Positions 24,329 through 33,392 of a stretch of 33,394 nucleotides of DNA are shown piece after piece (within the stretch, counting starts at the first letter, position 1; each line of letters opens with the position of its first letter). Made by a program: the position numbers and the translations under genes. The stretch is from Streptococcus sp. HMSC067H01 (lineage in GTDB: Bacteria; Bacillota; Bacilli; Lactobacillales; Streptococcaceae): contig NZ_KV817789.1 of NCBI RefSeq assembly GCF_001814775.1, positions 1 to 33,394 on the forward strand. The letters are read 5' to 3'. The notes under the pieces were generated by a model. It searched no databases and was not told the DNA's origin. It saw only the letters and a list, made by a program, of their open reading frames with translations.

Positions 24329-24663
24329 TGCACCCCAAAAGTTAGACAGAAAAAATCTAACTTTTGGGGTGTTTTATTATGAAATTGAATTATGAAGATA
24401 AAGTTCAGATTTATGAACTAAGAAAGCAAGGACAAAGCTTCAAACAGCTTTCGAAAAGATTTGGTGTGGATGTTTCTGGTCTAAAGTACATGATGAAATT
24501 AATTGACCGTTATGGCATAGATATTGTCAAGAAAGGGATGAATCATTATTATTCTCCAGAACTAAAACAACAAACGAATTAAGGTAAAACTAAAAGGACT
24601 CAGTCCTGTGCAATACAGAACTAAATCCTTTACTTAAATTATTTGTCTAACTTTTTGGGGGCA
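24329..24663 (+). mobile_element. Internally deleted IS3-family (IS150-group) element with both ends
   Basis: The left end TGCACCCCAAAAGTTAGACA and the right end, read in reverse as TGCCCCCAAAAAGTTAGACA, form terminal inverted repeats. Inside are only the start of orfA and about 60 bases before the right end; the DDE transposase (orfB) is gone. Total 335 bp, against about 1.3-1.5 kb for intact elements. Near the left end GTTAGA and TCTAAC form a hairpin. No matching target duplication is evident (AAC on the left, GTA on the right). The same right end occurs at 1-28. Confidence 0.8.
24379..24582 (+). pseudogene. Truncated transposase orfA (helix-turn-helix part)
   Basis: 67 codons from the ATG at 24379. 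The protein starts MKLNYEDKVQIYELRKQGQS and continues through FKQLSKRFGVDVSGLKYMMK, an N-terminal helix-turn-helix of IS150-group OrfA. It is intact to about residue 64 (YYSPELKQQ) and then runs into a stop at the deletion joint. Full-length OrfA is more than twice as long. It may still make a short DNA-binding fragment able to recognise IS ends, but it cannot transpose. Confidence 0.8.
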
Positions 24664-24730
24664 GTACAGCTTTACTTTTTGGTATAAAATATGTGCTTTC
24701 TATGACTAGGCAATTTTCTTAATCGAAAAA

Positions 24731-25732
24731 TTACGAAATAGAAAGAGAGATTTCAAATCCATGCATCCATTCGGATTTTACTACGATGTCAATTTTTAAA
24801 GCATCTGCTAATTGTTTGACAAGATAGAGACCCATGCCTGTTGATTTTTTCCTTGTCTCTCCTGAATCACCTGTAAATCCTTTTTCAAAGATATGAGGGA
24901 GGTCGCAAGATTTAACTCCACACCCATTATCCCTAATAATCAGGGTTTTGCGCCCCTTGTCACTTGACATAGAAATCTTGAGTTCTGGTTTGTCAGAGCT
25001 ATATTTAAGGGCGTTGGCTAGTATTTGAGACAGGATAAATCCAAAACTGCGTTGATCGGTATAGCAGATTCCTTGTATGTTTTCTAACTTAATCGTAAAA
25101 TTCTTTTCTTTGAGCAAGGGATCAAAGTTCTCCAAAAGATCCTGGATACACTCTTCTAGGTCAAGGTCTTCAAATAGAAAATCATTTTTCTCACTTTTCA
25201 CCCTGTAGTAGAATAGGATCTGTGATACATTTCCTTGGATTTGATTTTTCACATAGTCCAATTTAAAAGCAGTATCCTCAGGTAGTTGGTCACTTTGATT
25301 GTCTAAAAGGAGGGAAAGAAGCGATAAAGGAAGTTTAATCTCATGCGCCCATTTTTCAACATAGTCCTCGTACTCGGCTAGTAATGAGTTGAGTTTTCCT
25401 ATTTGAGCCTGCTTTTGATAAAGTGCATCTGCTATTTTTTCAATGCTTTCTTTCTCTGAGGCACTTGATAGATTCAATAATTCAAGCTCAGTATCGATCT
25501 TAGGATTGGCTATGAAGGATTTATAAGCAGCGGCTTTTTTTCTTTCTTTTCTTATAAGTAAGAATGATAGGATGAAAAAAAGCAGGACGGTGGCTAAAAT
25601 ATAGAGAAGGATGAGAGCTTGAAACATTCTCACATCTGAAAGCCAAAGCAGGACAGCTGTAAATAAATCAAATGCTAAGAGAACAAGTAACCAAGGCAGA
25701 TAACTAGCTAGATATTTTAGATTATGTTTCAT
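24731..25732 (-). CDS. Intramembrane-sensing histidine kinase, second Bce-type module
   Basis: 333 aa. Two close membrane helices (about 11-31 and 36-60) have only a few residues outside, as in BceS. The phospho-acceptor is H130 in WAHEIKLPL. N-box N240, DNGCGV at 268-273 and STGMGLYL at 297-304 form the ATPase site. Its start lies 11 bp inside the regulator gene. It differs too much from the kinase at 8190-9164 to be a recent duplicate. It is the last gene of its operon; no good terminator is visible, and an IS remnant lies 67 bp beyond the stop. Confidence 0.92.
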   Translation of the reverse strand: MKHNLKYLASYLPWLLVLLAFDLFTAVLLWLSDVRMFQALILLYILATVLLFFILSFLLIRKERKKAAAYKSFIANPKIDTELELLNLSSASEKESIEKIADALYQKQAQIGKLNSLLAEYEDYVEKWAHEIKLPLSLLSLLLDNQSDQLPEDTAFKLDYVKNQIQGNVSQILFYYRVKSEKNDFLFEDLDLEECIQDLLENFDPLLKEKNFTIKLENIQGICYTDQRSFGFILSQILANALKYSSDKPELKISMSSDKGRKTLIIRDNGCGVKSCDLPHIFEKGFTGDSGETRKKSTGMGLYLVKQLADALKIDIVVKSEWMHGFEISLSIS

Positions 25733-26405
25733 CTGGACTTACCTCTTCTAGCTTGTAACCAATACCTCTGATGGACTTGACTTTAAGGGCAATGCCAGCC
25801 TGTTTCATCATCTTTTTCAGCCTTGCAATGTTTACTTGTAGGGCATTTTCATCGATGAACTCAGTTGTATTCCATAGTTTCATGCTTAGTTCTTCTTTTG
25901 TGACGACAGAATCAGTTGTCACTAATAAGGTTTCTAACAATTTCCCTTGGTTTTTAGGGAGTAAAATCGAATGTCCGTTGATATAAAGAGTATAGGTATT
26001 TCTATCCAGCAGGAAATTATCTTTTTCAAGCAAATTTTGTCTACCTTCATAGCGTTTCAAGATGTTTTCTATACGAGCCAAGAATCTTTCTTTCTTGAAA
26101 GGTTTTGTTAAGTACTCGTCAGCCCCTAATTTTAGGGCGTAAATCTCATCTTTCAGTTGTTCACGGGAGGTGAGAACCAATATGGGCACAGAGCGTTTGG
26201 ACTTGAGATTCTTACAAATGTGGAAACCTGTTTCTCCTGGCAAATTCAAATCTAGTATGATTAAATCCGTATCGTATTGCAATACTTGCTGGCTTGTATC
26301 TTTGAAGTCAGTCAATTTATCAACTTGATAACCCGCATTCTCTAACAAAATGACAATTTCATCTCGAATCAAGGCTTCATCTTCAATAACCAGAATATGC
26401 TTCAT
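25722..26405 (-). CDS. OmpR-family response regulator, second Bce-type module
   Basis: 227 aa. The receiver domain (1-115) has the acidic pair in IEDE, D52 (LDLNLPG) and the Lys in LTKPFK. The winged-helix domain ends with KSIRGIGYKLEE. The ATG follows AGGAGG. It lies 32 bp after the permease in one operon. It probably activates its own operon through the site at 29314-29330. Confidence 0.92.
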   Translation of the reverse strand: MKHILVIEDEALIRDEIVILLENAGYQVDKLTDFKDTSQQVLQYDTDLIILDLNLPGETGFHICKNLKSKRSVPILVLTSREQLKDEIYALKLGADEYLTKPFKKERFLARIENILKRYEGRQNLLEKDNFLLDRNTYTLYINGHSILLPKNQGKLLETLLVTTDSVVTKEELSMKLWNTTEFIDENALQVNIARLKKMMKQAGIALKVKSIRGIGYKLEEVSPDET

Positions 26406-26437
26406 ATCGGCTCCTCCTTTTCCTATTTTATTCTACC

Positions 26438-28492
26438 TTATTCATCTCTTTTGGGTTCCATTAATGACAACAAGTACTTGTTGCTATTTTTCTTTACAAT
26501 TCTTATATAGATGACTTCAAATCCAGCTAACAGTAGTATTATCAGCATGGCTGTGATAAATTTCTGCCCCATGGCCATTCTTGCACTGGCTGGTACTATT
26601 CCTGTGAGGAGGGAGCTCACTCCGAAGCTACTACTGATAAGTGCAAGAGCTATTGGCAGACCAAAATACCAATTGATTTGCTTTTCTGAAGATTTACAAA
26701 GAGTTTCGTAGTTTGCTCCAAGATGGATTAAGGTCTGGTATCGTCTGTAGGATTGTCTTTGTCCCATCAAAAACTGAACGCCGATAATTGTATTTGCGAC
26801 AACAAGGAAGATGATAGCCAGATAGATGGTGATATAGCTGGCAGAGATAATGTAAAATAATTGTCTTCCCATATTTTGTATATAACTTTCATAGCCAAGA
26901 GGGCTTTGATTCAGCTTTTTATTGGTATCTGAGATAGCTTTCATCAGACCTTTTTCCTTGACCAGCTCAGGAGCCAAGATACCACTAACATAATTTGAAT
27001 ACCGACCATCTGTATAGCTCATAAAGGTCTCATCTGGGACTATGAGGGCTACAGAAATGGTTATTTCACGATCCGTTACAATCGGTAAAGACTGAACCTC
27101 TCCAATCAATTTTACATCATTTCCCATGACTTTGATTTGAGGATTTGTTTTCAGAACAGAGTTAACTAGATTCTCATCCGGGAGAAAATCTTTTCCCATA
27201 TACAAGTAGGCTTCCTTGTTTGTTAATTCTAGAGGAGGGAGATTGGCAGCCTTTCTAAGCTCATTGTATTCAGAAACTGGTATGAGGTGGGAAGTAGTAG
27301 ACTGTTTAAATTTATGGAGCAAAATTTCCTTGTTCTTGCTGTCTTTTTGCTCTTTCAATACCTTGATGAACTGTTCAAAGGACACGGATTTGTGTTCTTT
27401 CGGTTCGCCCACTTTGATTTGTAGAATCTTTGAAAACTGTGATGTCAGTCCAGCAGCTTCAAGCTCTTTTTTAACTGTATTCATATCAAGATTTTCATCT
27501 GTTTCCTGCTTGCTATCTCTAAATGTATAATCCAAAACGTGGGTATGATTGCCTGAATTGCCACTTGCAATGGCAACACCTGCTCCAAAGAGGCACAAGG
27601 CAGAGAAGATTAAGAGAAAGCAGATAGCCAGTATAGTTGAGCGCTGGATAACTAATTCCTGAATCTGTCTAAAATTATAGGTGTGGAGTTTTCGATTGCT
27701 TCCAAGCTTGACCAAAAAGTCTATAAACAAACGCATACCAAAGAAGAGTAGTATAGTTCCTAGAGTTCCCAAGAGAACAGTGATGCCCATTGTTATGACA
27801 TTTTCCCAAGCTTGTCCACTCATCCCCAAGTAATAGGCTGTTCCTAGAAGCAAAATTCCGAGGACAGAAGCAAGAAGGTACACACCCTTGGGGAGTAGTT
27901 TCTTCATGCCAGAAGGAGAATAGGATAGCAGATCTCCGATTTCCTTATTGGCTGTTTTTGCACTTAAAAGGACAAAAACAGCTAATTTTACGGCTAGGAA
28001 ACCGATGATTGTATAGAATAGAGCTGTAGTAGATAGAGAAAATTGATGTTCAATAATCCCTAGCCCAACAATTTTAGCGGTTATTAGGCTAATCAATTCT
28101 GAAATTAAGATGGAAATAGGAAGGCCTATTCCAAGAGCAAGGATACTGTTTCTCAAATCCTCGAGTAGGAGCAGCAAGAACAGTTTGCTTCTTCGCATCC
28201 CTAGCGTTAGATAGACACCAAATTCATGTTTTCTCCTTTCCATCTGCATGCTGCTTGCGAAGTAGACTAGAAAAAAGAGAATAAAGAGGGTTGCTACATA
28301 AAGAATGGGAATCATGCTAAAGAGTTTATTTACAGCGTCACTCTCTATTTGTTTGAGAAAGATCATCACATCTTGATGGGACAAAGAAAGGATGATGTAA
28401 AAGGAGATAATAGAAAGAACCATGGAACTGAAATACAAGCCATTATTCTTTCGATCCCTCTTGCTATTTCTTGAGACTAATTTAGAAAACAT
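26438..28492 (-). CDS. Bce-type ABC permease, second module
   Basis: 684 aa from the ATG at 28492, which lies 8 bases after GGAGG; the in-frame ATG 6 bases earlier is too close to the site. Topology is BceB-like: helices at about 24-42, 58-80, 115-140, 155-180, 205-225, 232-255 and 285-310, then a long hydrophilic segment (about 315-535) that would be extracellular, and three C-terminal helices. The N-terminal MFSKLVSRNSKRDRKNNGLY is typical of the family. It overlaps the ATPase gene by 11 bp. Confidence 0.92.
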   Translation of the reverse strand: MFSKLVSRNSKRDRKNNGLYFSSMVLSIISFYIILSLSHQDVMIFLKQIESDAVNKLFSMIPILYVATLFILFFLVYFASSMQMERRKHEFGVYLTLGMRRSKLFLLLLLEDLRNSILALGIGLPISILISELISLITAKIVGLGIIEHQFSLSTTALFYTIIGFLAVKLAVFVLLSAKTANKEIGDLLSYSPSGMKKLLPKGVYLLASVLGILLLGTAYYLGMSGQAWENVITMGITVLLGTLGTILLFFGMRLFIDFLVKLGSNRKLHTYNFRQIQELVIQRSTILAICFLLIFSALCLFGAGVAIASGNSGNHTHVLDYTFRDSKQETDENLDMNTVKKELEAAGLTSQFSKILQIKVGEPKEHKSVSFEQFIKVLKEQKDSKNKEILLHKFKQSTTSHLIPVSEYNELRKAANLPPLELTNKEAYLYMGKDFLPDENLVNSVLKTNPQIKVMGNDVKLIGEVQSLPIVTDREITISVALIVPDETFMSYTDGRYSNYVSGILAPELVKEKGLMKAISDTNKKLNQSPLGYESYIQNMGRQLFYIISASYITIYLAIIFLVVANTIIGVQFLMGQRQSYRRYQTLIHLGANYETLCKSSEKQINWYFGLPIALALISSSFGVSSLLTGIVPASARMAMGQKFITAMLIILLLAGFEVIYIRIVKKNSNKYLLSLMEPKRDE

Positions 28493-29255
28493 TGCCATCA
28501 CCTCCAGCCAGTGCAGACATGACCTTTAGTATTCTGTGGTAAAAATCTTCTTGACTTTCTCTTGGATAATCACGTCGAATTTCATGGAATAGTTTTCCGT
28601 CTTGGATAAACAAGATGCGGTTGCAAAAGCTGGCAGCGACTGAATCATGGGTCACCATGAGAATGGTGGTTTCTTCCACTTGATTCATTTCAGATAATTT
28701 TTGCATCAAAATGGTCGCATTTTTTGAATCCAAAGCTCCTGTGGGCTCATCTGCAAATACAATCTTAGGGTCTAAAATCAAGGCACGCGCAGCAGCTACC
28801 CTTTGCCGTTGACCACCTGATAATTGAGATGGGAACTTATCCAGAAGTTCAGAAATATCTAGATATTGGGAAAGCAATTCTAACCGAACCTTGCTTTCGT
28901 TGGCATCGACCTTGTGCAAAGACAAGGGGAGTAAAATATTTTCTTTGGCTGTCAGATTGTCCAAAAGCTCAAAATTTTGAAAGAGGTATCCAATTTCCTT
29001 GCCACGATAATCAGCTAACTGACTACCTTTTAACTGACCTAAATCTTTTTCTTGCATTTGAATGGAGCCGTCAGTTGGTTTGATGATAGTAGCGAGACAG
29101 TTAAGAAGAGTTGTTTTCCCAGAACCACTGCTCCCCATAATCCCTAAGAACTCACCTTTGACAACTTGAAAAGATATACCGTTCAAGGCTTTGGTGATAT
29201 TCGGCTCTTTTCCATAATGCTTTTTTAATGATTCTACTCGTAAAATTGTTTCCAT
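28482..29255 (-). CDS. Bce-type ABC ATP-binding protein, second module
   Basis: 257 aa from the ATG at 29255, where GGAGGTG precedes at 8 bases; five upstream in-frame codons are rejected. Walker A GSSGSGKTT is at 41-49, the signature is LSGGQRQ, and Walker B is [12 protein letters not shown]. The H-loop is MVTHD. It is the first gene of the operon ATPase-permease-regulator-kinase, so a single promoter drives sensing and transport together, unlike the split arrangement of the first module. Confidence 0.93.
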   Translation of the reverse strand: METILRVESLKKHYGKEPNITKALNGISFQVVKGEFLGIMGSSGSGKTTLLNCLATIIKPTDGSIQMQEKDLGQLKGSQLADYRGKEIGYLFQNFELLDNLTAKENILLPLSLHKVDANESKVRLELLSQYLDISELLDKFPSQLSGGQRQRVAAARALILDPKIVFADEPTGALDSKNATILMQKLSEMNQVEETTILMVTHDSVAASFCNRILFIQDGKLFHEIRRDYPRESQEDFYHRILKVMSALAGGDGNVF

Positions 29256-29284
29256 GTGAAACACCTCCATCTTTTGTTACTTTA

Positions 29285-29330
29285 ATTATAATATGAATCA
29301 GAGTAGAATAACACTTACGGATGATGTAAG
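29285..29330 (-). promoter_or_regulatory. Promoter and regulator site of the second Bce-type operon
   Basis: On the minus strand TATAAT (29290-29285) lacks a clear -35. Just above the -35 position is the inverted repeat CTTAC / GTAAG (29330-29314), i.e. TTAC-N7-GTAA. This is one base wider than the BceR-type consensus, where the same halves are six apart. Its position, centred about 44 bases before the likely start of transcription, suits an activator. Confidence 0.55.
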
Positions 29331-29451
29331 AATTCTTTATCGCTGACTTTTATGGTCAGTTTATTGGACTTATACTTACTATATTATAGCATGGTTTCAA
29401 GGATTTAAAAAGAGGAGTTGAGAGTCGAGAAATTTTCCTAATATTGAAATT

Positions 29452-29495
29452 ATAAAAAATAATACCACTGTAGTCCATGCTCCAGCAGTATTATT
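29452..29495 (-). terminator. guaA terminator
   Basis: AATAATAC (29458-29465) pairs with GTATTATT (29488-29495), with partial pairing of CTG/CAG inside. On the minus strand it is followed by six T residues. Confidence 0.65.
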
Positions 29496-29514
29496 TATTA
29501 TTTTATAGGAAACT

Positions 29515-31077
29515 TTACTCCCACTCAACGGTTGCAGGTGGTTTACTTGTAATATCATAGACGATACGGTTAACATGGTCAACTTCGTTTACGATACGAA
29601 CTGAGATTTTCTGGAGAACTTCCCAAGGGATCTTAGCGAAGTCAGCTGTCATACCATCGATAGAAGTGATAGCACGGATAGCAATTGTATAGTCATAAGT
29701 ACGACCGTCACCCATAACACCTACTGAACGAACGCCAGTGTTAACAGTGAAATATTGCCAGATATCGCGGTCAAGACCTGCTTTAGCAATTTCTTCACGA
29801 AGGATAGCGTCTGATTCGCGAACTGTTTCAAGTTTCTCTTCAGTGATTTCACCCATGACACGAATAGCAAGACCTGGACCTGGGAATGGTTGGCGCCATA
29901 CAATGTGGTCTGGCATGCCGAGTTCAGTACCTAGTGCACGAACTTCATCCTTGTAAAGAGTGTTGAGTGGCTCGATCAGTTCAAACTGCATGTCTTCTGG
30001 AAGTCCACCCACATTGTGGTGAGACTTGATAGTTTGAGCAGTATCCGTACCGGACTCAATCACGTCAGTATAAAGAGTTCCTTGAGCAAGGAATTTCACG
30101 TCTGTTAATTTGCTTGCTTCGTCATCAAAGACATAAACAAACTCGTTACCAATAATCTTCCGTTTTTGTTCGGGATCAGAAACACCAGCCAATTTATCAA
30201 GGAAACGTTTGGCAGCATCTGCTTTGACAATGTTCAAACCAAACTTACCACCAAGCATATCCATAACTTGATCAGCTTCACCTTTACGGAGAAGACCGTG
30301 GTCTACAAAGATACAGATCAATTGATCTCCGATAGCTTTTTGGAGAAGAACTCCAACAACAGAAGAGTCAACACCACCAGAAAGTCCGAGAAGAACACGT
30401 TTATCTCCAACTTTTTCACGGATTTGTTTGATTTGCATCTCGATGAAGTTATCCATAGTCCAGTCACCTTTGGCACCACAGATATTTAAGGCAAAGTTAC
30501 GCAAAATATCATAACCGTGAACTGAGTGGCGAACTTCTGGGTGGAATTGGATACCGTAAATTTTCTTATCAGGGTTTTCAATAGATGCATAAGGACAGTC
30601 TGCAGAAGTTCCAGTACGAACAAAGTCAGCAGGAATTTCCGTTACAGCATCCCCGTGGCTCATCAAGACAAGTTGCTCATCTGGAGTACCCGCAAAAAGA
30701 GCTGATTCTGTGTGAGTCAATGTTGATTGACCGTATTCACGGTTACCAGCATCGCCTGCAGGAACAACCTTACCACCAAGCTTGTGAGTCAATAGCTGCA
30801 TACCATAGCAGATTCCCAAAATCGGAATTCCAAGTTCAAAAATCTCTGGATCAATATCAAACGATCCTTCTTCGTAAACAGAGTTTGGACCACCTGAAAG
30901 TACAATCCCGATAGGATTGATAGCACGGACTTCGTCAGCCGAAATCTTGTGACTTTTTAGTTCTGAAAAGACACCAATCTCACGGATACGACGTGAGATG
31001 AGTTGGTTGTATTGGCTACCATAGTCCAGTACGATGATCTTTTCGACATCTTGCAAATCAGTTGAAATGTTGCTCAT
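29515..31077 (-). CDS. guaA: GMP synthase (glutamine-hydrolysing)
   Basis: 520 aa; converts XMP to GMP using glutamine and ATP. The class I glutamine amidotransferase domain (about 12-200) carries nucleophile C90 (GICYGMQ) with H179 and E181 (QFHPEV). The ATP-pyrophosphatase domain has the P-loop GLSGGVDS (231-238), and the C-terminal dimerisation domain ends TVEWE. AAGGGA precedes the ATG. It is divergent from a GntR regulator. I looked for a purine riboswitch in the 140-bp divergent region and did not see one. guaA 3' ends are known integration hotspots, but no integrase or duplicated guaA end is present here. Confidence 0.97.
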   Translation of the reverse strand: MSNISTDLQDVEKIIVLDYGSQYNQLISRRIREIGVFSELKSHKISADEVRAINPIGIVLSGGPNSVYEEGSFDIDPEIFELGIPILGICYGMQLLTHKLGGKVVPAGDAGNREYGQSTLTHTESALFAGTPDEQLVLMSHGDAVTEIPADFVRTGTSADCPYASIENPDKKIYGIQFHPEVRHSVHGYDILRNFALNICGAKGDWTMDNFIEMQIKQIREKVGDKRVLLGLSGGVDSSVVGVLLQKAIGDQLICIFVDHGLLRKGEADQVMDMLGGKFGLNIVKADAAKRFLDKLAGVSDPEQKRKIIGNEFVYVFDDEASKLTDVKFLAQGTLYTDVIESGTDTAQTIKSHHNVGGLPEDMQFELIEPLNTLYKDEVRALGTELGMPDHIVWRQPFPGPGLAIRVMGEITEEKLETVRESDAILREEIAKAGLDRDIWQYFTVNTGVRSVGVMGDGRTYDYTIAIRAITSIDGMTADFAKIPWEVLQKISVRIVNEVDHVNRIVYDITSKPPATVEWE

Positions 31078-31157
31078 CTTTTCCCTTTCTTAAAAGAAAT
31101 ATCTTCTTGAATATTCTATCATAAAAGGGTTAGAATTACCAACCAAACAAGTGCAGT

Positions 31158-31187
31158 TTGACTTTTCCCTATGAGATAGGGTACAAT
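31158..31187 (+). promoter_or_regulatory. gntR-type regulator promoter with an embedded palindrome
   Basis: -35 TTGACT and -10 TACAAT are spaced by 18. The spacer contains CCCTAT-GAG-ATAGGG (31167-31181), a perfect inverted repeat with a 3-base centre. A repressor bound there would block its own promoter. Confidence 0.65.
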
Positions 31188-31217
31188 GGAAAAAATAAAG
31201 AAAAGAAGTGAGCAAGC

Positions 31218-31916
31218 ATGTTACCAGCTTATATGAAAATCCACGACCAAATCAAGAAAGACATTGATGAGGGAAGTTGGAAAATTGGGGAAAGACTTCC
31301 AAGTGAGCGAGATTTAGCTGAGGAATTTGAAGTTAGCCGTATGACTCTGCGTCAAGCCATCTCCCTTTTGGTCGAGGAGGGGGTTTTGGAGCGTCGTGTG
31401 GGTAGTGGGACCTTTGTTTCTAGTACTCGTGTTCAGGAAAAAATGCGTGGAACAACTAGTTTTACGGAGATTGTAAAAGCTCAGGGTAAAACACCATCGA
31501 GTCATCTGATTTCCTATCGTCGAACGATCCCTAATGAGCAAGAAGTTGAAAAATTAGGGATTAAGGCCACTGAAAATATTATCCGGATGGAACGTGTTCG
31601 TTATGCAGATCAAGTTCCTGTAGTCTACGAGGTAGCTTCTATCCCTGAGAAATTTATAAAAAATTTTAAGAAAGAAGAAGTAACCAAGCACTTCTTTCAA
31701 ACCTTACAGAAACATGGTTATCGGATTGGTAAATCTCACCAGACTATATATGCTCGCTTAGCCAAGGAAAAAATTGCTCATTATCTGGAAGTGGAAAAGG
31801 GGCATGCAATTTTAGGGCTTACTCAAGTTTCTTACTTTGATGACGGGACGGCTTTCGAGTATGTAAAGAGCCAATACGTCGGAGAACGGTTTGAATTTTA
31901 TCTAGAAAATAATTAG
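31218..31916 (+). CDS. GntR/HutC-family transcriptional regulator (UTRA domain)
   Basis: 232 aa. The N-terminal winged helix-turn-helix (about 5-70) has the GntR signature ERLPSERDLAEEFEVSRMTL with RQAISLLVEEG after it and the wing GSGTFV. The UTRA ligand-binding domain (about 88-228) ends GERFEFYL, typical of the HutC subfamily, whose members bind sugars, amino acids or other small effectors. It is divergent from guaA, an arrangement also found in pneumococcus. The effector is unknown. It probably represses itself through the palindrome at 31167-31181. Confidence 0.92.
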   Translation: MLPAYMKIHDQIKKDIDEGSWKIGERLPSERDLAEEFEVSRMTLRQAISLLVEEGVLERRVGSGTFVSSTRVQEKMRGTTSFTEIVKAQGKTPSSHLISYRRTIPNEQEVEKLGIKATENIIRMERVRYADQVPVVYEVASIPEKFIKNFKKEEVTKHFFQTLQKHGYRIGKSHQTIYARLAKEKIAHYLEVEKGHAILGLTQVSYFDDGTAFEYVKSQYVGERFEFYLENN

Positions 31917-31924
31917 TTTTTATG

Positions 31925-31970
31925 AAATCTCTTGAAGTAGGATTTTAACTCTTGCTTTAGGAGATTTTTT
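31925..31970 (+). terminator. Candidate terminator after the GntR gene
   Basis: AAATCTC pairs with GAGATTT around a long loop, with a TTTTTT tail. Partial pairing inside makes it plausible but weak. Confidence 0.45.
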
Positions 31971-32049
31971 GATCTTGTATTCATGTAAAAAAGACTGGTT
32001 GGGAAATGAGAGAAAAAAAGCAATAATCTAGGCATTTTTCTAGAATTCG

Positions 32050-32058
32050 TGTTATAAT
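32050..32058 (+). promoter_or_regulatory. metK extended -10 promoter
   Basis: TGT-TATAAT directly precedes the riboswitch; no clear -35. Confidence 0.65.
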
Positions 32059-32064
32059 AGTTAG

Positions 32065-32156
32065 GTTATATGGTCCCGATAAGGTGGTAGGCTTGATTGC
32101 AAGTACTCTTCCTGCCAGTTCTTTGTAACTCTATAACGAATATTTTTTAAGGGGGG
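32065..32156 (+). ncRNA. SMK-box (SAM-III) riboswitch of metK
   Basis: The closing stem GTTATA (32065-32070) / TATAAC (32132-32137) encloses a conserved CCCGATAAGG core. A second stem GGTAGG / CCTGCC is capped by CTTG-ATTG-CAAG. The G-rich ribosome binding site AAGGGGGG (32149-32156) ends 9 bases before the metK ATG. This matches the SMK box known from metK genes of Lactobacillales, in which S-adenosylmethionine binding hides the ribosome binding site and shuts off translation. Confidence 0.9.
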
Positions 32157-32165
32157 ACATTTTTT

Positions 32166-33356
32166 ATGTCAGAACGTAAACTTTTCACGTCTGAATCTGT
32201 ATCTGAGGGGCATCCAGATAAGATTGCAGACCAAATTTCAGATGCTATCTTGGATGCTATTTTAGAGCAGGATCCAGAAGCCCACGTTGCTGCTGAAACA
32301 GCTGTTTATACTGGTTCAGTGCATGTCTTTGGTGAAATTTCAACTACTGCTTATGTAGATATTAACCGTGTAGTTCGTGATACCATTGCAGAGATCGGTT
32401 ATACCAATACTGAGTATGGATTCTCAGCTGAAACAGTAGGAGTTCATCCATCATTGGTAGAGCAATCTCCAGATATCGCTCAAGGTGTTAATGAAGCCTT
32501 GGAAGTTCGTGGAAATGCTGATAAAGATCCACTTGACTTGATTGGAGCTGGAGACCAAGGTCTCATGTTTGGTTTTGCAGTGGATGAAACTGAAGAACTC
32601 ATGCCACTTCCAATCTCACTCAGTCACAAGTTGGTTCGTCGTTTAGCAGAACTTCGTAAGTCTGGTGAAATTAGCTATCTTCGTCCAGACGCTAAATCTC
32701 AAGTTACTGTTGAGTACGATGAAAATGACCAGCCAGTGCGCGTGGATACAGTCGTTATTTCAACTCAACACGATCCAGAAGTGAGCAATGAACAGATTCA
32801 TGAGGATGTGATTAACAAGGTTATCAAGGAAGTGATTCCAGCTTCTTATCTTGACGATGAGACTAAATTCTTCATCAATCCAACAGGTCGTTTCGTTATC
32901 GGAGGTCCTCAAGGGGACTCAGGTTTGACGGGTCGTAAGATCATCGTAGATACTTATGGTGGTTACTCACGTCACGGTGGTGGTGCCTTCTCTGGTAAAG
33001 ATGCCACTAAGGTTGACCGTTCAGCTTCTTATGCAGCTCGCTACATTGCTAAAAACATTGTTGCTGCAGGTCTTGCTAAGAAAGCAGAAGTTCAATTGGC
33101 CTACGCAATCGGTGTAGCTCAACCTGTATCTGTTCGTATCGATACCTTTGGTACTGGTACAGTAGCTGAAAGTAAACTTGAAAAAGCAGCGCGTCAGATC
33201 TTTGACCTTCGTCCTGCAGGAATCATTCAAATGCTGGATCTCAAACGTCCAATCTACCGTCAAACAGCGGCTTATGGACATATGGGACGTACAGATATCG
33301 ATCTTCCATGGGAACGCTTGGACAAGGTTGATGCCTTGAAAGAAGCAGTTAAATAA
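32166..33356 (+). CDS. metK: S-adenosylmethionine synthase
   Basis: 396 aa, full length; makes SAM from methionine and ATP. Motifs: SEGHPDK (13-19, ATP/Mg binding), [10 protein letters not shown] (127-136, signature 1) and GGGAFSGKD (271-279, P-loop-like signature 2), followed by KVDRSA. The start is fixed by the SMK-box ribosome binding site. Feedback control by SAM through the riboswitch is expected. The neighbour upstream is the GntR regulator rather than a methionine gene, and the window ends 38 bp after the stop. Confidence 0.97.
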   Translation: MSERKLFTSESVSEGHPDKIADQISDAILDAILEQDPEAHVAAETAVYTGSVHVFGEISTTAYVDINRVVRDTIAEIGYTNTEYGFSAETVGVHPSLVEQSPDIAQGVNEALEVRGNADKDPLDLIGAGDQGLMFGFAVDETEELMPLPISLSHKLVRRLAELRKSGEISYLRPDAKSQVTVEYDENDQPVRVDTVVISTQHDPEVSNEQIHEDVINKVIKEVIPASYLDDETKFFINPTGRFVIGGPQGDSGLTGRKIIVDTYGGYSRHGGGAFSGKDATKVDRSASYAARYIAKNIVAAGLAKKAEVQLAYAIGVAQPVSVRIDTFGTGTVAESKLEKAARQIFDLRPAGIIQMLDLKRPIYRQTAAYGHMGRTDIDLPWERLDKVDALKEAVK

Positions 33357-33364
33357 TAATTAAA

Positions 33365-33392
33365 AGAGGCTGGGACAAAAGTCCTAGCCTCT
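33365..33392. repeat. GAGGCTGGGAC hairpin repeat at the window edge
   Basis: AGAGGCTGGGAC pairs with GTCCTAGCCTCT around AAAA. It is the second hairpin of the composite repeat at 12364-12499 in opposite orientation, and may act as the metK terminator. The rest of the unit, if present, lies beyond the window. Confidence 0.7.

Noticed and set aside
29455..29600. guaA 3' end as an integration site
   Set aside because: guaA 3' ends are known hotspots, but no integrase, no duplicated guaA end and no island boundary is visible here.
31078..31217. Possible purine riboswitch before guaA
   Set aside because: I could not find the conserved three-stem core or loop sequences in the 140-bp divergent region.
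32137..32146. AACGAATA resembling a competence (CIN-box) site before metK
   Set aside because: It is part of the SMK-box leader and lacks the full TACGAATA form and promoter spacing.
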